A stretch of 64,000 nt of DNA from Chelativorans xinjiangensis (GCF_009812055.1 NZ_WQNH01000010.1:1-64000), one strand, 5' to 3'. Positions 17,649-27,920 are shown, counted from the first letter of the stretch. The notes: a model not told the origin generated them from the letters alone. Made by a program: numbers and translations.

Positions 17649-17972
17649 TTATGACATAGCCTTACGGACCGTCTCGACGGTCGACCGGCCAGTCACGAAG
17701 GCGTCAGTGGATTCGGGCGTGACGTCGGTGTGATTCTCGATGATCGTGTAGTTCTTGCGCGGCCCCACCTCCAACCTCACGTTTGGCGAATAGCCGACCG
17801 TCTTCGGCGATGCCAAGATGATCACAGCGCTACTCGACTCACCCACCACTGTGGCATCGTCGAGACTGGCAACGACCGCTGGCGCCTCAAGAGGATCGTT
17901 CGCGATCCCCTGCTCGTGTAGCGGCCACCATGTCCGTCCTCCCCCGTTCAAAAAACCCGTTCTAACGTGCAA
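17649..17972 (-). CDS. Short uncharacterised frame, possibly a C-terminal gene relic
   Basis: This 107-residue frame ends exactly at the 11-bp hairpin, as a genuine gene end would. I do not recognise it with confidence. The closing part (NYTIIENHTDVTPESTDAF and STVETVRK) faintly resembles the C-terminal domain of DSD1/D-threonine-aldolase-like PLP enzymes, where NHADVT followed by a DAY-type segment is common. There is no convincing ribosome site and nothing upstream continues it, so it may be the remaining tail of a deleted gene. Confidence 0.3.
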   Translation of the reverse strand: MHVRTGFLNGGGRTWWPLHEQGIANDPLEAPAVVASLDDATVVGESSSAVIILASPKTVGYSPNVRLEVGPRKNYTIIENHTDVTPESTDAFVTGRSTVETVRKAMS

Positions 17973-18550
17973 ATGGTACGCGTCGCGATCAGCCTCCGTC
18001 GAATTTTTCTCTGCAGCGACACCAGAGTCAAAAACAACAGGACCGCCCTATGACAGACTAAGTAGTTGTTATATATCGCATTTCAGCGAGTTATGTGAGC
18101 GACCGGAGCAGGGGTAGCGAACGTCACCTTCAATAGCGGCCCGGCACCGGAATCTCCACGCCTGCACCTTCAATACGACGCCCAAGCGCTCCCCTTCCTG
18201 CAGACATTCCGCAAAGCCGCCGAAGGCCTCAATTTGTTCTGCATGGAACCGGCAACGCACGACCGGAAGCCCCGCCGCGAACTCCGCGAATCGGGCGCCC
18301 TCGCACATTCAGCAGATGAACACCGCTTCTCCCTGAAATTCAGCTGTGAGGCGGGCAGCCGCGCCGGGTTGTGAACTTGGGATTACGCATCTGAATTTCG
18401 ATACTGGCGTTCTTGCGTTCCGATATCGTTCGCATTTTCTGACGAGTTGGCGTCAATCTGCTGTCAGCACTTCCTTCGACACCTCTGCGGCAATCGCTCC
18501 CCTGGAGTGACCGAAAGCCCATTCTGGCGCACTTACTTCCTATCAAACAG
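17973..18550. other. Non-coding interval of about 580 bases
   Basis: Base composition is lower in GC than the flanks, and short frames on both strands lack motifs and ribosome sites. I see no RNA gene or repeat. Together with the short frame before it, this looks like eroded DNA between two catabolic loci. Confidence 0.5.
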
Positions 18551-18590
18551 TTGCATAAATTGCAGCAAAACTCCCGATCTTTGCAATTTT
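18551..18590. promoter_or_regulatory. AT-rich promoter region with repeated TTGCA boxes
   Basis: Three TTGCA elements occur in 40 bases. One is inside the perfect palindrome TTGCAGCAA at 18560-18568 and another is TTGCAA at 18581-18586. The stretch is 50-90 bases before the binding-protein start. It may hold the operator of the LysR protein encoded at the other end of this locus. Confidence 0.3.
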
Positions 18591-18641
18591 ATTCGTCGCT
18601 GCTTCCATCTCATACTAGCCGGACTCAGTAGGGAGGAAACC

Positions 18642-20168
18642 ATGCGCCAATTTCGTGTGCGCGATATTTGCACGGCGAGCGCCATTGTGCTGGCCACTGT
18701 GATCGGCCCGGCCCATGCCGGCAAGAACGACGACACTCTCCGGGTCGCCATGACCGAGGAAATCCTGAATCTCGATTACAATTACACGACCAAGCGCGAA
18801 TACATCATTCTCGCGCAACTGACCGATGCGACCCTGTTCAACATCAATCCGGACACGGCCGAGATCGAGCCCTCCGTCGCTACGGGTTACGAGTTCGTCG
18901 ATGACACCACGCTCGACGTGATGCTGCGCGACGACGTCGTCTTCCACGACGGCTCGACATTGACGGCAGAGGATGTCGCCTACAGCTACAACTGGATCAA
19001 CAATCCCGATAGCGAGTCGAACGCCTCGGGCGTCGTCGAACGCTGGCTGGATCGCGCCGAGGTCACCGGCCCGAACACGGTGCGCTTCCACCTGACGTCG
19101 GTCTACCCGCTGGTGCTGCGCGATATGGGCGCGCGCATCATGCTGCGCAAGGCCGGCACCTATGAAGCGGGCGGCACCGTCGACCGCGATGCCATGGCCA
19201 ATGAGTTGATCGGCACAGGCCCCTACAAGGTGGCCTCTTTCGAGCCGGGCACGGAACTCGTTCTTGAACGTTTCGACGGGTATTTCGGCGAGAAACCGGC
19301 GATCTCGAAGATCGTCGTCCGCAACATTCCGGATATCGGCACCCAGCAGGCCGAACTGATGTCCGGCGGTGTCGACTGGATGTTCAAGGTGCCCCTCGAT
19401 CTTGCCGAGAGCCTCGGCGCCACGCCAATGGCGGAGCATTTGAGTGGGCCTGACCTGCGCGTGGGATTCCTTGTGCTGGATGCTGCCGGCTACACCGACA
19501 AGGACGGGCCACTAACCAACGTCCTCGTGCGCCGCGCGATCAATCACGCGCTCAACACACCGGAGATGGCGAAGTTCCTCATCGGCGGCTCCGCCGAGGC
19601 GATCCACACCGCCTGCCACCCGGCCCAGTTCGGCTGCGACCAGTCTATCCCCGCCTATGACTACGATCCGGAAAAGGCGCGCGCGCTGCTTGCCGAGGCC
19701 GGATATGAGGAGGGCTTTCCGCTCGAACTCTGGGCCTATCGCGACAAGGCCGCGGCCGAGGCTGTCGCAGCTGACCTCGAAACCGTCGGGATCGATGTCA
19801 ACCTGCGTTACGTGAAGTTGGAGAGCCTGAACCAAGTGCGTGCCCAGCGCGATATTCCGGCTTATTTCGGCACCTGGGGCTCCGGCGGCACAGCGGACAC
19901 GGCTGCGATCGCCCGCATCCACTTCGCCGATACCGACCGCAACCTGTCAGGAGACGAGGGACTCGAGGAGATGGTCCTCGCAGCCGAGCAGACCAATGAT
20001 CCGGAAGAGCGCAAGATGCTCTACAGCAAGGCGCTTGGGCGCATCGCCGACCAGGCGTATTGGGCGCCGCTCTTTTCCTATTCGGCGAACTACCTCGTCT
20101 CGCCCGACCTGACCTTTCCGCTCGATCCGGACGGGCTGCCACGGCTTCAGAATTCAAGCTGGAAATGA
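18642..20168 (+). CDS. ABC transporter binding protein, peptide/family 5 type
   Basis: The 508-residue protein has a signal peptide (TASAIVLATVIGPAHA) and the SBP_bac_5 layout: LRVAMTEEILNLDYNYTTKREYI, VMLRDDVVFHDGSTLTAEDVAYSYNW (family signature), ELIGTGPYKVASFEPG and LVRRAINHALNTPEM. ATG 18642 has a strong GGGAGG site seven bases upstream; the frame extends further up but without support. It captures an oligopeptide-like or amino-acid-conjugate ligand for the Dpp-type permease and ATPase encoded downstream. The adjacent lyase suggests a C-N or C-O bonded dicarboxylate conjugate. Confidence 0.88.
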   Translation: MRQFRVRDICTASAIVLATVIGPAHAGKNDDTLRVAMTEEILNLDYNYTTKREYIILAQLTDATLFNINPDTAEIEPSVATGYEFVDDTTLDVMLRDDVVFHDGSTLTAEDVAYSYNWINNPDSESNASGVVERWLDRAEVTGPNTVRFHLTSVYPLVLRDMGARIMLRKAGTYEAGGTVDRDAMANELIGTGPYKVASFEPGTELVLERFDGYFGEKPAISKIVVRNIPDIGTQQAELMSGGVDWMFKVPLDLAESLGATPMAEHLSGPDLRVGFLVLDAAGYTDKDGPLTNVLVRRAINHALNTPEMAKFLIGGSAEAIHTACHPAQFGCDQSIPAYDYDPEKARALLAEAGYEEGFPLELWAYRDKAAAEAVAADLETVGIDVNLRYVKLESLNQVRAQRDIPAYFGTWGSGGTADTAAIARIHFADTDRNLSGDEGLEEMVLAAEQTNDPEERKMLYSKALGRIADQAYWAPLFSYSANYLVSPDLTFPLDPDGLPRLQNSSWK

Positions 20169-20219
20169 TCCGGCAAGGCGGCAGGAGACATTCCGCCGCT
20201 ACTCCGGCAGGATTGGACC

Positions 20220-21137
20220 ATGCTGAGATATATCGCAATGCGGGGGCTGCTCGCCGTTCTCGTTGCCTTCACCGTATCGCTCGCCACGTTCTTCCTGTTG
20301 AACGTCGCGACCGATCCGGCACAGGCCATCGCGGGCGAGGACGCGCCGCCCGAGGTCGTCGAATCCATCCGCACCCGCTATGGTCTCGACCGGCCTCTGC
20401 CCGTCCGCTACGCTGACTGGCTGGGCGGCGTCGTCACCGGTGATTTCGGTGAAAGCTACTACTGGCATAAACCCGTGGCTGCGCTGGTCGCCGATCGCGC
20501 CGACAAGACAATCACGCTCGCCCTTTCGGCGCTCGCGGTCACGATCCTGATCGCCATTCCGTTGGGTGCGCTCGCCGCGCTCAACCCGAACAGCTGGATC
20601 GACCGCTTCGCGCTCGGTGTCGCCGTGTCGGCACAGGCGGTACCGAACTTCTGGCTCGGGCTGATCGTGATCATCCTGTTTGCCGTCACCATCCCGATAT
20701 TCCCTGTCTCGGGCGACGACAGTTGGCGGCATTACGTCCTGCCGGCCTTCGTGCTGGGCGCATCCTCCGTCCCCGCCGTGATGCGGCTGACCCGCACCGG
20801 CCTGATAGAGGTGATGAGCGCCGACTATATCCGCACGGCCCGCGCAAAAGGCTTCCGCGGCTGGCAGCTCCTGCGCCGCCACGCGCTACGCAACGCGCTG
20901 TTGCCGGTCATCTCCGTTCTCGCCGTCCAGTTGGGTCAGAAATTCGGCGGCTCCGTCATCACCGAGAGCATCTTCGCCATCAACGGGCTCGGCCGACTGG
21001 CGCTGGAATCGATCCTCGGCGCCGACATCCCGACCGTGCAGATGCTGATCTTCGTCTTCGCGATCGTGTTCGTCGCCATGAACCTTCTTGCCGACATTCT
21101 GAATGCGGCGCTCGACCCGAGGATACGCATCGGATGA
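20220..21137 (+). CDS. Dpp-type ABC permease, B subunit
   Basis: The 305-residue permease has an N-terminal membrane anchor, the DppB-type LRTRYGLDRPLPVRY-like loop (here IRTRYGLDRPLPVRYADWL), about six membrane spans, and the coupling motif DYIRTARAKGFRGWQLLRRHALRNALLPV. It forms the membrane channel with the next gene product. It lies 51 bases after the binding-protein stop and overlaps the next start by four bases. Confidence 0.9.
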   Translation: MLRYIAMRGLLAVLVAFTVSLATFFLLNVATDPAQAIAGEDAPPEVVESIRTRYGLDRPLPVRYADWLGGVVTGDFGESYYWHKPVAALVADRADKTITLALSALAVTILIAIPLGALAALNPNSWIDRFALGVAVSAQAVPNFWLGLIVIILFAVTIPIFPVSGDDSWRHYVLPAFVLGASSVPAVMRLTRTGLIEVMSADYIRTARAKGFRGWQLLRRHALRNALLPVISVLAVQLGQKFGGSVITESIFAINGLGRLALESILGADIPTVQMLIFVFAIVFVAMNLLADILNAALDPRIRIG

Positions 21138-22051
21138 GCGACACCGAGATCACCTTCGCCATCGTCGAGGCGGATAGCGAACCCGAGGCGCTCACGCCCG
21201 GCCAGGTCTTTCGCCGGCGCATGGCCAGCCATACCGGCTTCCTGATCGGCGCCGGACTGATCGCGGTGATTGCACTCGTGGCGATTTTTGCCCCGCTGCT
21301 CGCGCCTCATGATCCTTTCCAGCAATCGCTCTCGACACGCATGCTGCCGCCCGTCTGGTCTGAAGGCGGCACCTGGGACCACCTGCTCGGTACCGATCAG
21401 AATGGACGCGACTATCTGAGCCGCCTGATCTACGGCACCCGCGTGTCGATCACGATCGGCCTCGGTGCCGCGACCATCGGCCTCCTGATCGGCGTCACCC
21501 TCGGCGTGCTCGCGGGCTATTTCGGCGGTTGGATCGACCATATGGTCAGCTTCCTGCTGACGGCCCAGCTCGCCCTGCCCGGTCTGTTGCTGGCGATGGC
21601 GCTGGTCTTCATCATCGGCCCATCGATCTGGGTGGTGATCGGCATTATCGGCGTTCTGCACTGGACCTATTATCTGGTCGTCACGCGATCCGCGACGCAG
21701 CGCATACGCAGCCTCGATTTCGTCGCGGCGGCGACCGCCTCCGGCGCCGGTCCCCGCCAGATCATCTGGCACGAGGTCCTGCCGAACCTGGCCTCGCAGA
21801 TCATCGTGATCTTCACCTTCGAGCTCGGCATCGCCATCCTCGCGGAAGCGAGCCTGTCCTTCCTCGGTGTAGGCATCCAGCCGCCGACCCCGTCCTGGGG
21901 GCTGATGATCGCCGAGGGCAAGCAGGCGATGTTCTACCGTCCCTGGCTCGTCGTCCTGCCCGGCATCTGCCTTTTCCTGCTGGTGATCGGAGCCAATCTG
22001 ATGGGCGACGGGCTACGCGATGTCACCACGCCAGAGGGTCGCAACGGATGA
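21134..22051 (+). CDS. Dpp-type ABC permease, C subunit
   Basis: The 305-residue DppC-type protein has an N-terminal cytoplasmic stretch, a first membrane span (GFLIGAGLIAVIALVAIFAPLLAPHDP) and the loop HLLGTDQNGRDYLSRLIYGTR. Then come further spans, the coupling motif DFVAAATASGAGPRQIIWHEVLPN and the C-terminal LSFLGVGIQPPTPSWGLMIAEG. The ATG at 21134 overlaps the previous stop. It partners the upstream permease. Confidence 0.9.
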   Translation: MSDTEITFAIVEADSEPEALTPGQVFRRRMASHTGFLIGAGLIAVIALVAIFAPLLAPHDPFQQSLSTRMLPPVWSEGGTWDHLLGTDQNGRDYLSRLIYGTRVSITIGLGAATIGLLIGVTLGVLAGYFGGWIDHMVSFLLTAQLALPGLLLAMALVFIIGPSIWVVIGIIGVLHWTYYLVVTRSATQRIRSLDFVAAATASGAGPRQIIWHEVLPNLASQIIVIFTFELGIAILAEASLSFLGVGIQPPTPSWGLMIAEGKQAMFYRPWLVVLPGICLFLLVIGANLMGDGLRDVTTPEGRNG

Positions 22052-23874
22052 TGAGCCTCCTTGAGATCCGCGGCCTCTCGGTCGCGCTGCCTCTGCCGTC
22101 GGGAGCCCTTCACGCAGTCCGCGACGTCGACCTCACGTTGGACCGCGGCCAGTCCATCGGCATTGTCGGAGAAAGCGGCTCCGGCAAGTCCATGACGGCC
22201 CTCGCCCTGATGCGGCTCCTGCCGCGCGGCGCCCGCTCCACGGCCAGCCGGCTCGAATTCGACGGCATCGACCTGGGGGCGCTTGAGGATTCCGCCTTCG
22301 CCCGGGAGATCGCCGGTCCGCGCATCGGCATGATCTTTCAGGAGCCGATGACCTCGCTCAATCCGGTCTACACGATCGGCCGGCAGATGACCGAAGCGGC
22401 CGTCTCCCGCGGGCTTCTCTCCACGTCGGTGGCGCGCAAGAAGGCGCTCCACCTGCTCGACCGCGTGGGCATTCCCGATCCGCAGATGCGCCTCGGTCAA
22501 TTCCCGCACCAGATGTCGGGTGGCCAGCGCCAGCGCGTAATGATCGCCATGACGCTGATGCTCGATCCCGAGCTCCTGATCGCCGATGAGCCGACGACGG
22601 CGCTCGACGTGACGGTGCAGGCGCAGATCCTGGATCTGCTCGACGATCTCCGGCGCGAACGCGACATGGCGCTGATCCTGATCTCGCACGATCTCGCTGT
22701 CGTCGCGGAGCGCACCGATACCGTCGCTGTCATGTATGGCGGCGAAATGATCGAATGGGGTATCGCTGATGACGTGCTGCACGCGCCGGCACATCCTTAC
22801 ACGCAGGCGCTGCTGCACGCGATTCCGCAGGTCGGCGCCACGCCTTCACGCCTCGCTGCCATTCCGGGAACCGTACCCTCGCTGATGCGCGCGCCGAAGG
22901 GCTGCGTCTTCGCGCCGCGCTGCGAGCACCGTCGCGAGGACTGCGTCGCGTCCCGGCCGCCTTTGCGCGCAGGCATGCGCGACCACGCCTGGCGCTGCAT
23001 GCTTAAGGCACCGCCGCAGACGAGCCGTGAAATGGAGCCGCTGCATGGACATGGCGCAGCGGAAGACGCTGACATCGTGCTCGCGGCAAGGGACATCACC
23101 CAGGTTTTCACCACCCGCAAGGCGCTGTTCGCGCCGAAGCGCGATATCACGGCGCTCAAGGGCGTGTCGCTGGAACTGCATCGCGGCGAGACGCTCGCCC
23201 TGATCGGCGAGAGCGGGTCGGGCAAGTCCACCCTTGCCCGCATTCTGCTCGGCCTCGCACAGCCGACTTCCGGTAAGGTCACGATGCTCGGTCGCCCAAT
23301 CGTCGAACTTTCGCCGATAGAGAGGGCAAGCTTCGTCCAGCCGGTTTTCCAGGACCCCTATTCCTCGCTCAACCCGCGCCGCCGCCTGTCGGAGATCATC
23401 GCCCGTCCGCTCTGGCTGCGCGGCGATCGGAACGCCGCCACGCGCGACGCGGCTGTTGCGGAAGCAATGGACCTTGTCCGCCTGCCGAAGCGGCTCCTCC
23501 ACGCCTTTCCCTCGCAGCTTTCCGGCGGCCAGCGTCAGCGTGTGGCGATCGCCCGCGCACTCGTCACCCGGCCCAGGGCGCTGGTCTGCGACGAGCCGAC
23601 GTCGGCACTCGACGTCTCCGTCCAGGCCCAGATCCTGAACCTGATCGACGACTTGCGCGCCGGGATGGGCCTGACGTGCCTGATCATCACCCATGACATG
23701 GCCGTCGTGCATCAGGTAGCCGACCGGGTCGCCGTCATGTTGGAAGGCCGCATCGTCGAGGAAGGGCCGGCGCGTCGCGTGCTCACTGCCCCCGAAAGCG
23801 ACTACACCCGGCGGCTTGTAGCCGCCGCGCCGCGCTTCGAGGCAAATTTCCTTCAGCCAGAGGTCGCGCAATGA
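22048..23874 (+). CDS. Fused Dpp-type ABC ATPase (D and F cassettes in one chain)
   Basis: The 608-residue chain holds two full ABC cassettes. The first (about 1-270) has [16 protein letters not shown]-type [29 protein letters not shown] and the DppD-type C-terminal Cys cluster region [15 protein letters not shown], which may bind an iron-sulfur cluster. The second (about 300-600) has [38 protein letters not shown] and [12 protein letters not shown]. Both Walker sites look active. Fusion of the D and F subunits is well known in Rhizobiales. The start overlaps the permease stop by four bases, and its stop overlaps the lyase start. Confidence 0.92.
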   Translation: MMSLLEIRGLSVALPLPSGALHAVRDVDLTLDRGQSIGIVGESGSGKSMTALALMRLLPRGARSTASRLEFDGIDLGALEDSAFAREIAGPRIGMIFQEPMTSLNPVYTIGRQMTEAAVSRGLLSTSVARKKALHLLDRVGIPDPQMRLGQFPHQMSGGQRQRVMIAMTLMLDPELLIADEPTTALDVTVQAQILDLLDDLRRERDMALILISHDLAVVAERTDTVAVMYGGEMIEWGIADDVLHAPAHPYTQALLHAIPQVGATPSRLAAIPGTVPSLMRAPKGCVFAPRCEHRREDCVASRPPLRAGMRDHAWRCMLKAPPQTSREMEPLHGHGAAEDADIVLAARDITQVFTTRKALFAPKRDITALKGVSLELHRGETLALIGESGSGKSTLARILLGLAQPTSGKVTMLGRPIVELSPIERASFVQPVFQDPYSSLNPRRRLSEIIARPLWLRGDRNAATRDAAVAEAMDLVRLPKRLLHAFPSQLSGGQRQRVAIARALVTRPRALVCDEPTSALDVSVQAQILNLIDDLRAGMGLTCLIITHDMAVVHQVADRVAVMLEGRIVEEGPARRVLTAPESDYTRRLVAAAPRFEANFLQPEVAQ

Positions 23875-25211
23875 ATGTACCCGCCCAGGGACTGACGCCC
23901 CTGACGCTTTTCTCACGCGAGACGCTTTGGCAGTCCTGGCTCGACATAGAGGCAGCCCTTGCGGAAACGCAGGCCGAGCTTGGCATCATTCCCGAATGGG
24001 CGGCGAAAGACATTCGCGCCGCCGCCGTCCTCGAGCAGATCGGCGTCGAGGCCCTGGAAACCGACATCCGCCGCACCATGGCGCCCGTCCTGTCGCTGAC
24101 GCGTCTCCTCGGCAAGGCAGCCGGCGAGGCCGGCAACTACGTTCACTGGGGCGCGACAACGCAAAACGTGATGCAGACGGGGCGCATCCTGCTGATCCGC
24201 GAGGCCGACCGCGCCATAAGGAGGGTGCTGTCGGGCGCGCTCGACCGGCTCGCGGAACTCGCCTCAAAGAACGCGGACACGCTGACAGTCGGCCGGACCA
24301 ACCGGCAGCACGCGCTTCCCATCACCTTCGGCTTCAAGGTGGCGGGCTGGATCGAGGAAATGGCGCGTGCTGCCGAACGCCTTGACGGCGGCGGCAAACG
24401 GCTCTTCGCACTCCCTTTCGGAGGCGCCGTCGGCGCGATGCACGCCTTCGGTAACGAGGGCCGTGAAATCAATCGCAGGCTGGCCGCTCGCCTGAACTTG
24501 CGTGAATTGCTTGTGCCGGGCCGCGCCATTAATGACCTCTTCGCCGACTATGTGGTGCAGCTTTCCCTTCTGGCGATGACGCTCGAGCGGATCGCTTCCG
24601 AGCTTTATCTCCTGATGACGCAGGAGATCGGCGAAGTCTTCGAGACGCTCGACGCTGGGACGGTGGGCTCCTCGACCATGCCGCATAAGGTCAATCCGAA
24701 GTTCGTGGTGAAGGTCCTTGCCGAGTCCGCCGAGTTGCGCGGGCTTGCCGGCACGGCACTGGAAACCGGGCGGTCGAGCCACGAGGGCGATGCGGCGGCC
24801 AATCAGTTGCTGAGCTCCGTTCTCGACCGTGCGGTACCGCTCGCCTGGACGCTGGCGGAGAATTTCGACCGGCTTCTGTCCCGCGTCGCGGTCAATGCTG
24901 AACGTATGGCAAAAAACGCGCGGATGAGCGGAGGCGCCATCGCCACCGAAAAGCTCATGATGCTGCTCGCACCGAAGACCGGCCGCGCGGCCGCGCACGA
25001 CCTGATCCATCATGCGCTCGATGGCCACCGGCAGGACCCAGACGACGTCGCCGGGACGCTAGCTTCGGACGAGACGCTCCGCGCGCACATGGAGCCCGGC
25101 GGAATTTGCGCGGCGCTCGACCCGGCCGGCTATTGCGGGGACAGCGTGCGCATCGCACGTGAGGCGGTGGAGATGGCAAGGCGGCTCTCGCGCGAGTTCG
25201 CCTCGGCCTAA
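23871..25211 (+). CDS. Fumarase/aspartase-superfamily lyase (adenylosuccinate lyase or PcaB-like)
   Basis: The 446-residue enzyme has the superfamily signature GSSTMPHKVNPK (about residues 264-275) with the mobile catalytic Ser loop. It also has HWGATTQNVMQTG and the TNRQHALPITFGFK region that supplies catalytic His or Thr. Members eliminate fumarate from N-succinyl compounds or cyclise muconates. Being the last gene of a peptide-type importer operon, coupled by ATGA overlap, it probably cleaves the imported compound, for example an N-succinyl amine or amino acid. True purB or pcaB is less likely because no purine or protocatechuate genes are nearby. Its stop overlaps the convergent LysR gene. 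Confidence 0.85.
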   Translation: MNVPAQGLTPLTLFSRETLWQSWLDIEAALAETQAELGIIPEWAAKDIRAAAVLEQIGVEALETDIRRTMAPVLSLTRLLGKAAGEAGNYVHWGATTQNVMQTGRILLIREADRAIRRVLSGALDRLAELASKNADTLTVGRTNRQHALPITFGFKVAGWIEEMARAAERLDGGGKRLFALPFGGAVGAMHAFGNEGREINRRLAARLNLRELLVPGRAINDLFADYVVQLSLLAMTLERIASELYLLMTQEIGEVFETLDAGTVGSSTMPHKVNPKFVVKVLAESAELRGLAGTALETGRSSHEGDAAANQLLSSVLDRAVPLAWTLAENFDRLLSRVAVNAERMAKNARMSGGAIATEKLMMLLAPKTGRAAAHDLIHHALDGHRQDPDDVAGTLASDETLRAHMEPGGICAALDPAGYCGDSVRIAREAVEMARRLSREFASA

Positions 25212-26137
25212 ATCAAGTAGAGCGTTTCGGCGATCTCTGGATGCGCGTCGCGTTGGTCGTCCAGATGGGCAGTCAAAGCATCGAGGAAAACCTCCGACAG
25301 TTCTGCCCGCGGCCCTTTTGCATGAATGCTTGCATAGGTGGTCCAATGGTCGCTCTCGAGCGGCCGCATTACCAGCCCATCCATTGCCGCGAGAGGAAGG
25401 CAAACCGGATCGATCAGCGTCAGCCCCAGGCCTTGCCGGACCATCTCCACGGTCACGAGGGTCGAACCGGTCTCGAAGGCGATGCGTGGCTTGAGCCCCG
25501 CCCCGCCCATGATTTCGTCGAGTCGTGTGCGCCAGCGCTGGCCGAGCGCCAGCGTCACCAGTTCTTCCTCTGCAAGCTCCCAAAGGGCGATTTGCGGCTT
25601 GGCCGCCAGCCGATGCGCCTGCGGCATCAGCACGCAGAGCCGTGAGCGCAGAAGCGGCATGATGTCGAGCGGGATGATCTCGTTTTCGACCGGAAGCGAG
25701 ATGAAGCCGAGATTGTAGCCGCGCGCCGCCACCTTGCTCTCGATGTCGAACCGGCTCTCGACATGCAGGGTGCACTGGAAGTCGAGGCCCGATTGGCGCA
25801 GCCGCGCGATTGCCGGCACGACGAGCGCACTGGCGAGTGGCGCGGCCGTCACGACGGAGAGCCAGTCGCGCGCTCTGCGTTGAATGTCCTGTGCAATGAG
25901 CGGGATCTCGTCCAGCCCGTTCAGCGTGTTGAATATCTGCCGATAGAAGAGTGCGCCATCCTCGGTGAGCTTGAGGTTACGGCGTGAACGCGAGAACAGG
26001 GTGAGCGAAAGCTGTATTTCAAGCTGAGCAAGAAGCCTGCTCGCCGCAGAGGGCGAGAGATTCAGCCGGTTCGCCGCCTCGGAAAGCGATCCGGTCACGA
26101 CGATATGCCGGAACAAGATGAGGCTGCGAAGGTTCAT
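25208..26137 (-). CDS. LysR-family regulator
   Basis: The N-terminal winged helix MNLRSLILFRHIVVTGSLSEAANRLNLSPSAASRLLAQLE is followed by a periplasmic-binding-protein-like effector domain; total about 309 residues. I chose ATG 26137 as the family start. The gene converges on and overlaps the lyase gene by four bases, an unusual place for a LysR regulator, which is more often divergent. It probably controls the importer-lyase operon from a distance and its own promoter, which also has a TTTGCA element near 26182. Confidence 0.88.
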   Translation of the reverse strand: MNLRSLILFRHIVVTGSLSEAANRLNLSPSAASRLLAQLEIQLSLTLFSRSRRNLKLTEDGALFYRQIFNTLNGLDEIPLIAQDIQRRARDWLSVVTAAPLASALVVPAIARLRQSGLDFQCTLHVESRFDIESKVAARGYNLGFISLPVENEIIPLDIMPLLRSRLCVLMPQAHRLAAKPQIALWELAEEELVTLALGQRWRTRLDEIMGGAGLKPRIAFETGSTLVTVEMVRQGLGLTLIDPVCLPLAAMDGLVMRPLESDHWTTYASIHAKGPRAELSEVFLDALTAHLDDQRDAHPEIAETLYLI

Positions 26138-26280
26138 GGAGCTCGTGAATTGCGGAACAAACAACAGTCTGGGCTAAATTTGCACCCTCGTCAATTAACA
26201 CGCCCTGCGAACTCGAGGGGCTGAAGGCTCGGTGAACTACAGTGCGACCTCTTCTAAAATCGTCCGATCGAGATGAGCAA

Positions 26281-26748
26281 TCAAGTCTCGCCAAGCACGG
26301 CAACCAGCCAATCGGCGACGAGCGCGGTCTTCTCTTCGCGTTCGACCTCCACGGTACTATGAAGAAGGAGCCTCCATTGTCCTGCCTTTCGCTCGTCGCA
26401 CTCCTTAAGCGTGAAGCGGCCGCGGATGCGGTTGCCGGTGCGGATCGGCGACACGAAGCGAACGGATTCAAAGCCGTAGTTCATGGACATAGCTACACCC
26501 CGTATTTCGCCAACCGCTTCCTTGAACATCACGGACAGCAGGGACAGCAGCAAGAAACCATGCGCGATCGTGCCGCCGAACGGTGTTACGGCCGACCGAT
26601 CGGGGTCCACATGGATGAACTGAAAATCCTCCGTCACCGCCGCAAAGTCGGAAACCCTGCCCTGTTCGATCAGATGCCAGTCCGACACGCCCAGCTCGCG
26701 GCCCTTCATCGACTGCAGGTCGCCAAGATCGAACCGTCCGTTCCGCAT
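26281..26748 (-). CDS. MaoC-like hydratase
   Basis: The 155-residue hotdog-fold protein contains the hydratase motif DFAAVTEDFQFIHVDPDRSAVTPFGGTIAHGFLLLSLL, with the catalytic Asp and His of the R-specific enoyl-CoA hydratase family. It lacks a fused second hotdog. Start ATG 26748 overlaps the thiolase stop. With the SDR and thiolase it completes a three-step beta-oxidation-like cycle: hydration, dehydrogenation and thiolysis. Confidence 0.85.
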   Translation of the reverse strand: MRNGRFDLGDLQSMKGRELGVSDWHLIEQGRVSDFAAVTEDFQFIHVDPDRSAVTPFGGTIAHGFLLLSLLSVMFKEAVGEIRGVAMSMNYGFESVRFVSPIRTGNRIRGRFTLKECDERKAGQWRLLLHSTVEVEREEKTALVADWLVAVLGET

Positions 26749-27920
26749 CAGAAAACCTCGAACAGTCCCGCCGCACCCATGCCGCCGCCCACGCACATGG
26801 TAACGACGACATGCTTCACTCCGCGCCGCCGGCCCTCGATCAGCGCATGCCCCACCATCCGCGCACCCGACATGCCATAGGGATGTCCTATCGAGATGGC
26901 GCCACCGTCCACGTTCAAGAGTTCGTCGGGTATGCCGAGCCTGTCGCGGCAGTAGAGAACCTGAACGGCGAAGGCTTCGTTGAGCTCCCAGAGGCCGATT
27001 TCGTCCACTTCCAGCCCAAAACGCTCGAGCAGTTTCGGAACCGCGAAAACCGGCCCGATGCCCATCTCGTCGGGTTTCGTGCCAGCGACGGCCATGCCGA
27101 CATAGCGGCCAAGCGGCGTGAGGCCCCGGCGCTCCGCCAGGCCGGCCTCCATGACCACGCAGGCCGAAGCGCCGTCCGACAATTGGCTGGCATTGCCCGC
27201 CGTGACGACCCCGCCTTCGCGCACCGGCTTCAGTGCGGCAAGTCCGCCCAAAGTGGTTTCCGGGCGGTTGCCCTCATCGCGCGAGAGCGTCACCTCGCGT
27301 TCGGAGACTTCGCCGGTCGCCTTGTCGACCATTATCATGGTGGCGGTAACCGGCACGACCTCTTCCTGGTACCGCCCCGCCTTCTGCGCGTCCGCCGTCC
27401 GCCGCTGTGACTGTAGAGCGTAGGCGTCCTGCAGATCCCGGCCGATGCCGTAGCGCGCGGCCACGACTTCCGCGGTATCGATCATGGGCATGAACATGTC
27501 GTCCTGCATGGCGACGAGTTCCGGATCCATGTCGACGCGGAGTTCTTTCGTTTGCACCGTCGAGATGGACTCCACGCCGCCCACCAGCACGACATCCATC
27601 CGGTCGACCACCACCTGCTTGGCGGCGGTCGCGATGGCCATGAGACCCGAAGAGCATTGACGGTCGAGCGTCATTCCGGGGACCGTGTGCGGCAGCCCTG
27701 CCCTCATTGCCGCGGTCCTGCCGATCGTGTGCTGGAAGCCCTGCGGCAGCGCCGCACCCATGAGGCAGTCGTCGATCTCGCCGCCCTCGACGCCCGCACG
27801 CTCGACCGCGGCGCGAATGGCGTGCGCCGCCAGCGTCGGCGCCGGCGTCCTGTTGAAGGCGCCGCGATAGGCCTTGCCGATCGGCGTGCGCGCGGTGGAG
27901 ACGATGACGGCGTCGCGCAT
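26748..27920 (-). CDS. Acetyl-CoA acyltransferase (thiolase)
   Basis: The 390-residue thiolase has the acyl-accepting Cys in [12 protein letters not shown] (about residue 90), the [11 protein letters not shown] His motif and the C-terminal [14 protein letters not shown] with the second catalytic Cys. It matches the FadA-like degradative thiolases in length. It cleaves a 3-ketoacyl-CoA to release acetyl- or another acyl-CoA. It directly follows the SDR gene without a gap and overlaps the hydratase gene, so the enzymes are made together. An acid imported by the linked TRAP transporter is the likely starting compound. Confidence 0.92.
   Translation of the reverse strand: MRDAVIVSTARTPIGKAYRGAFNRTPAPTLAAHAIRAAVERAGVEGGEIDDCLMGAALPQGFQHTIGRTAAMRAGLPHTVPGMTLDRQCSSGLMAIATAAKQVVVDRMDVVLVGGVESISTVQTKELRVDMDPELVAMQDDMFMPMIDTAEVVAARYGIGRDLQDAYALQSQRRTADAQKAGRYQEEVVPVTATMIMVDKATGEVSEREVTLSRDEGNRPETTLGGLAALKPVREGGVVTAGNASQLSDGASACVVMEAGLAERRGLTPLGRYVGMAVAGTKPDEMGIGPVFAVPKLLERFGLEVDEIGLWELNEAFAVQVLYCRDRLGIPDELLNVDGGAISIGHPYGMSGARMVGHALIEGRRRGVKHVVVTMCVGGGMGAAGLFEVF

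Noticed and set aside
23871-25211. Calling the lyase purB, argH or pcaB
   Set aside because: Only superfamily motifs can be read with confidence, and no purine, arginine or protocatechuate genes are nearby.
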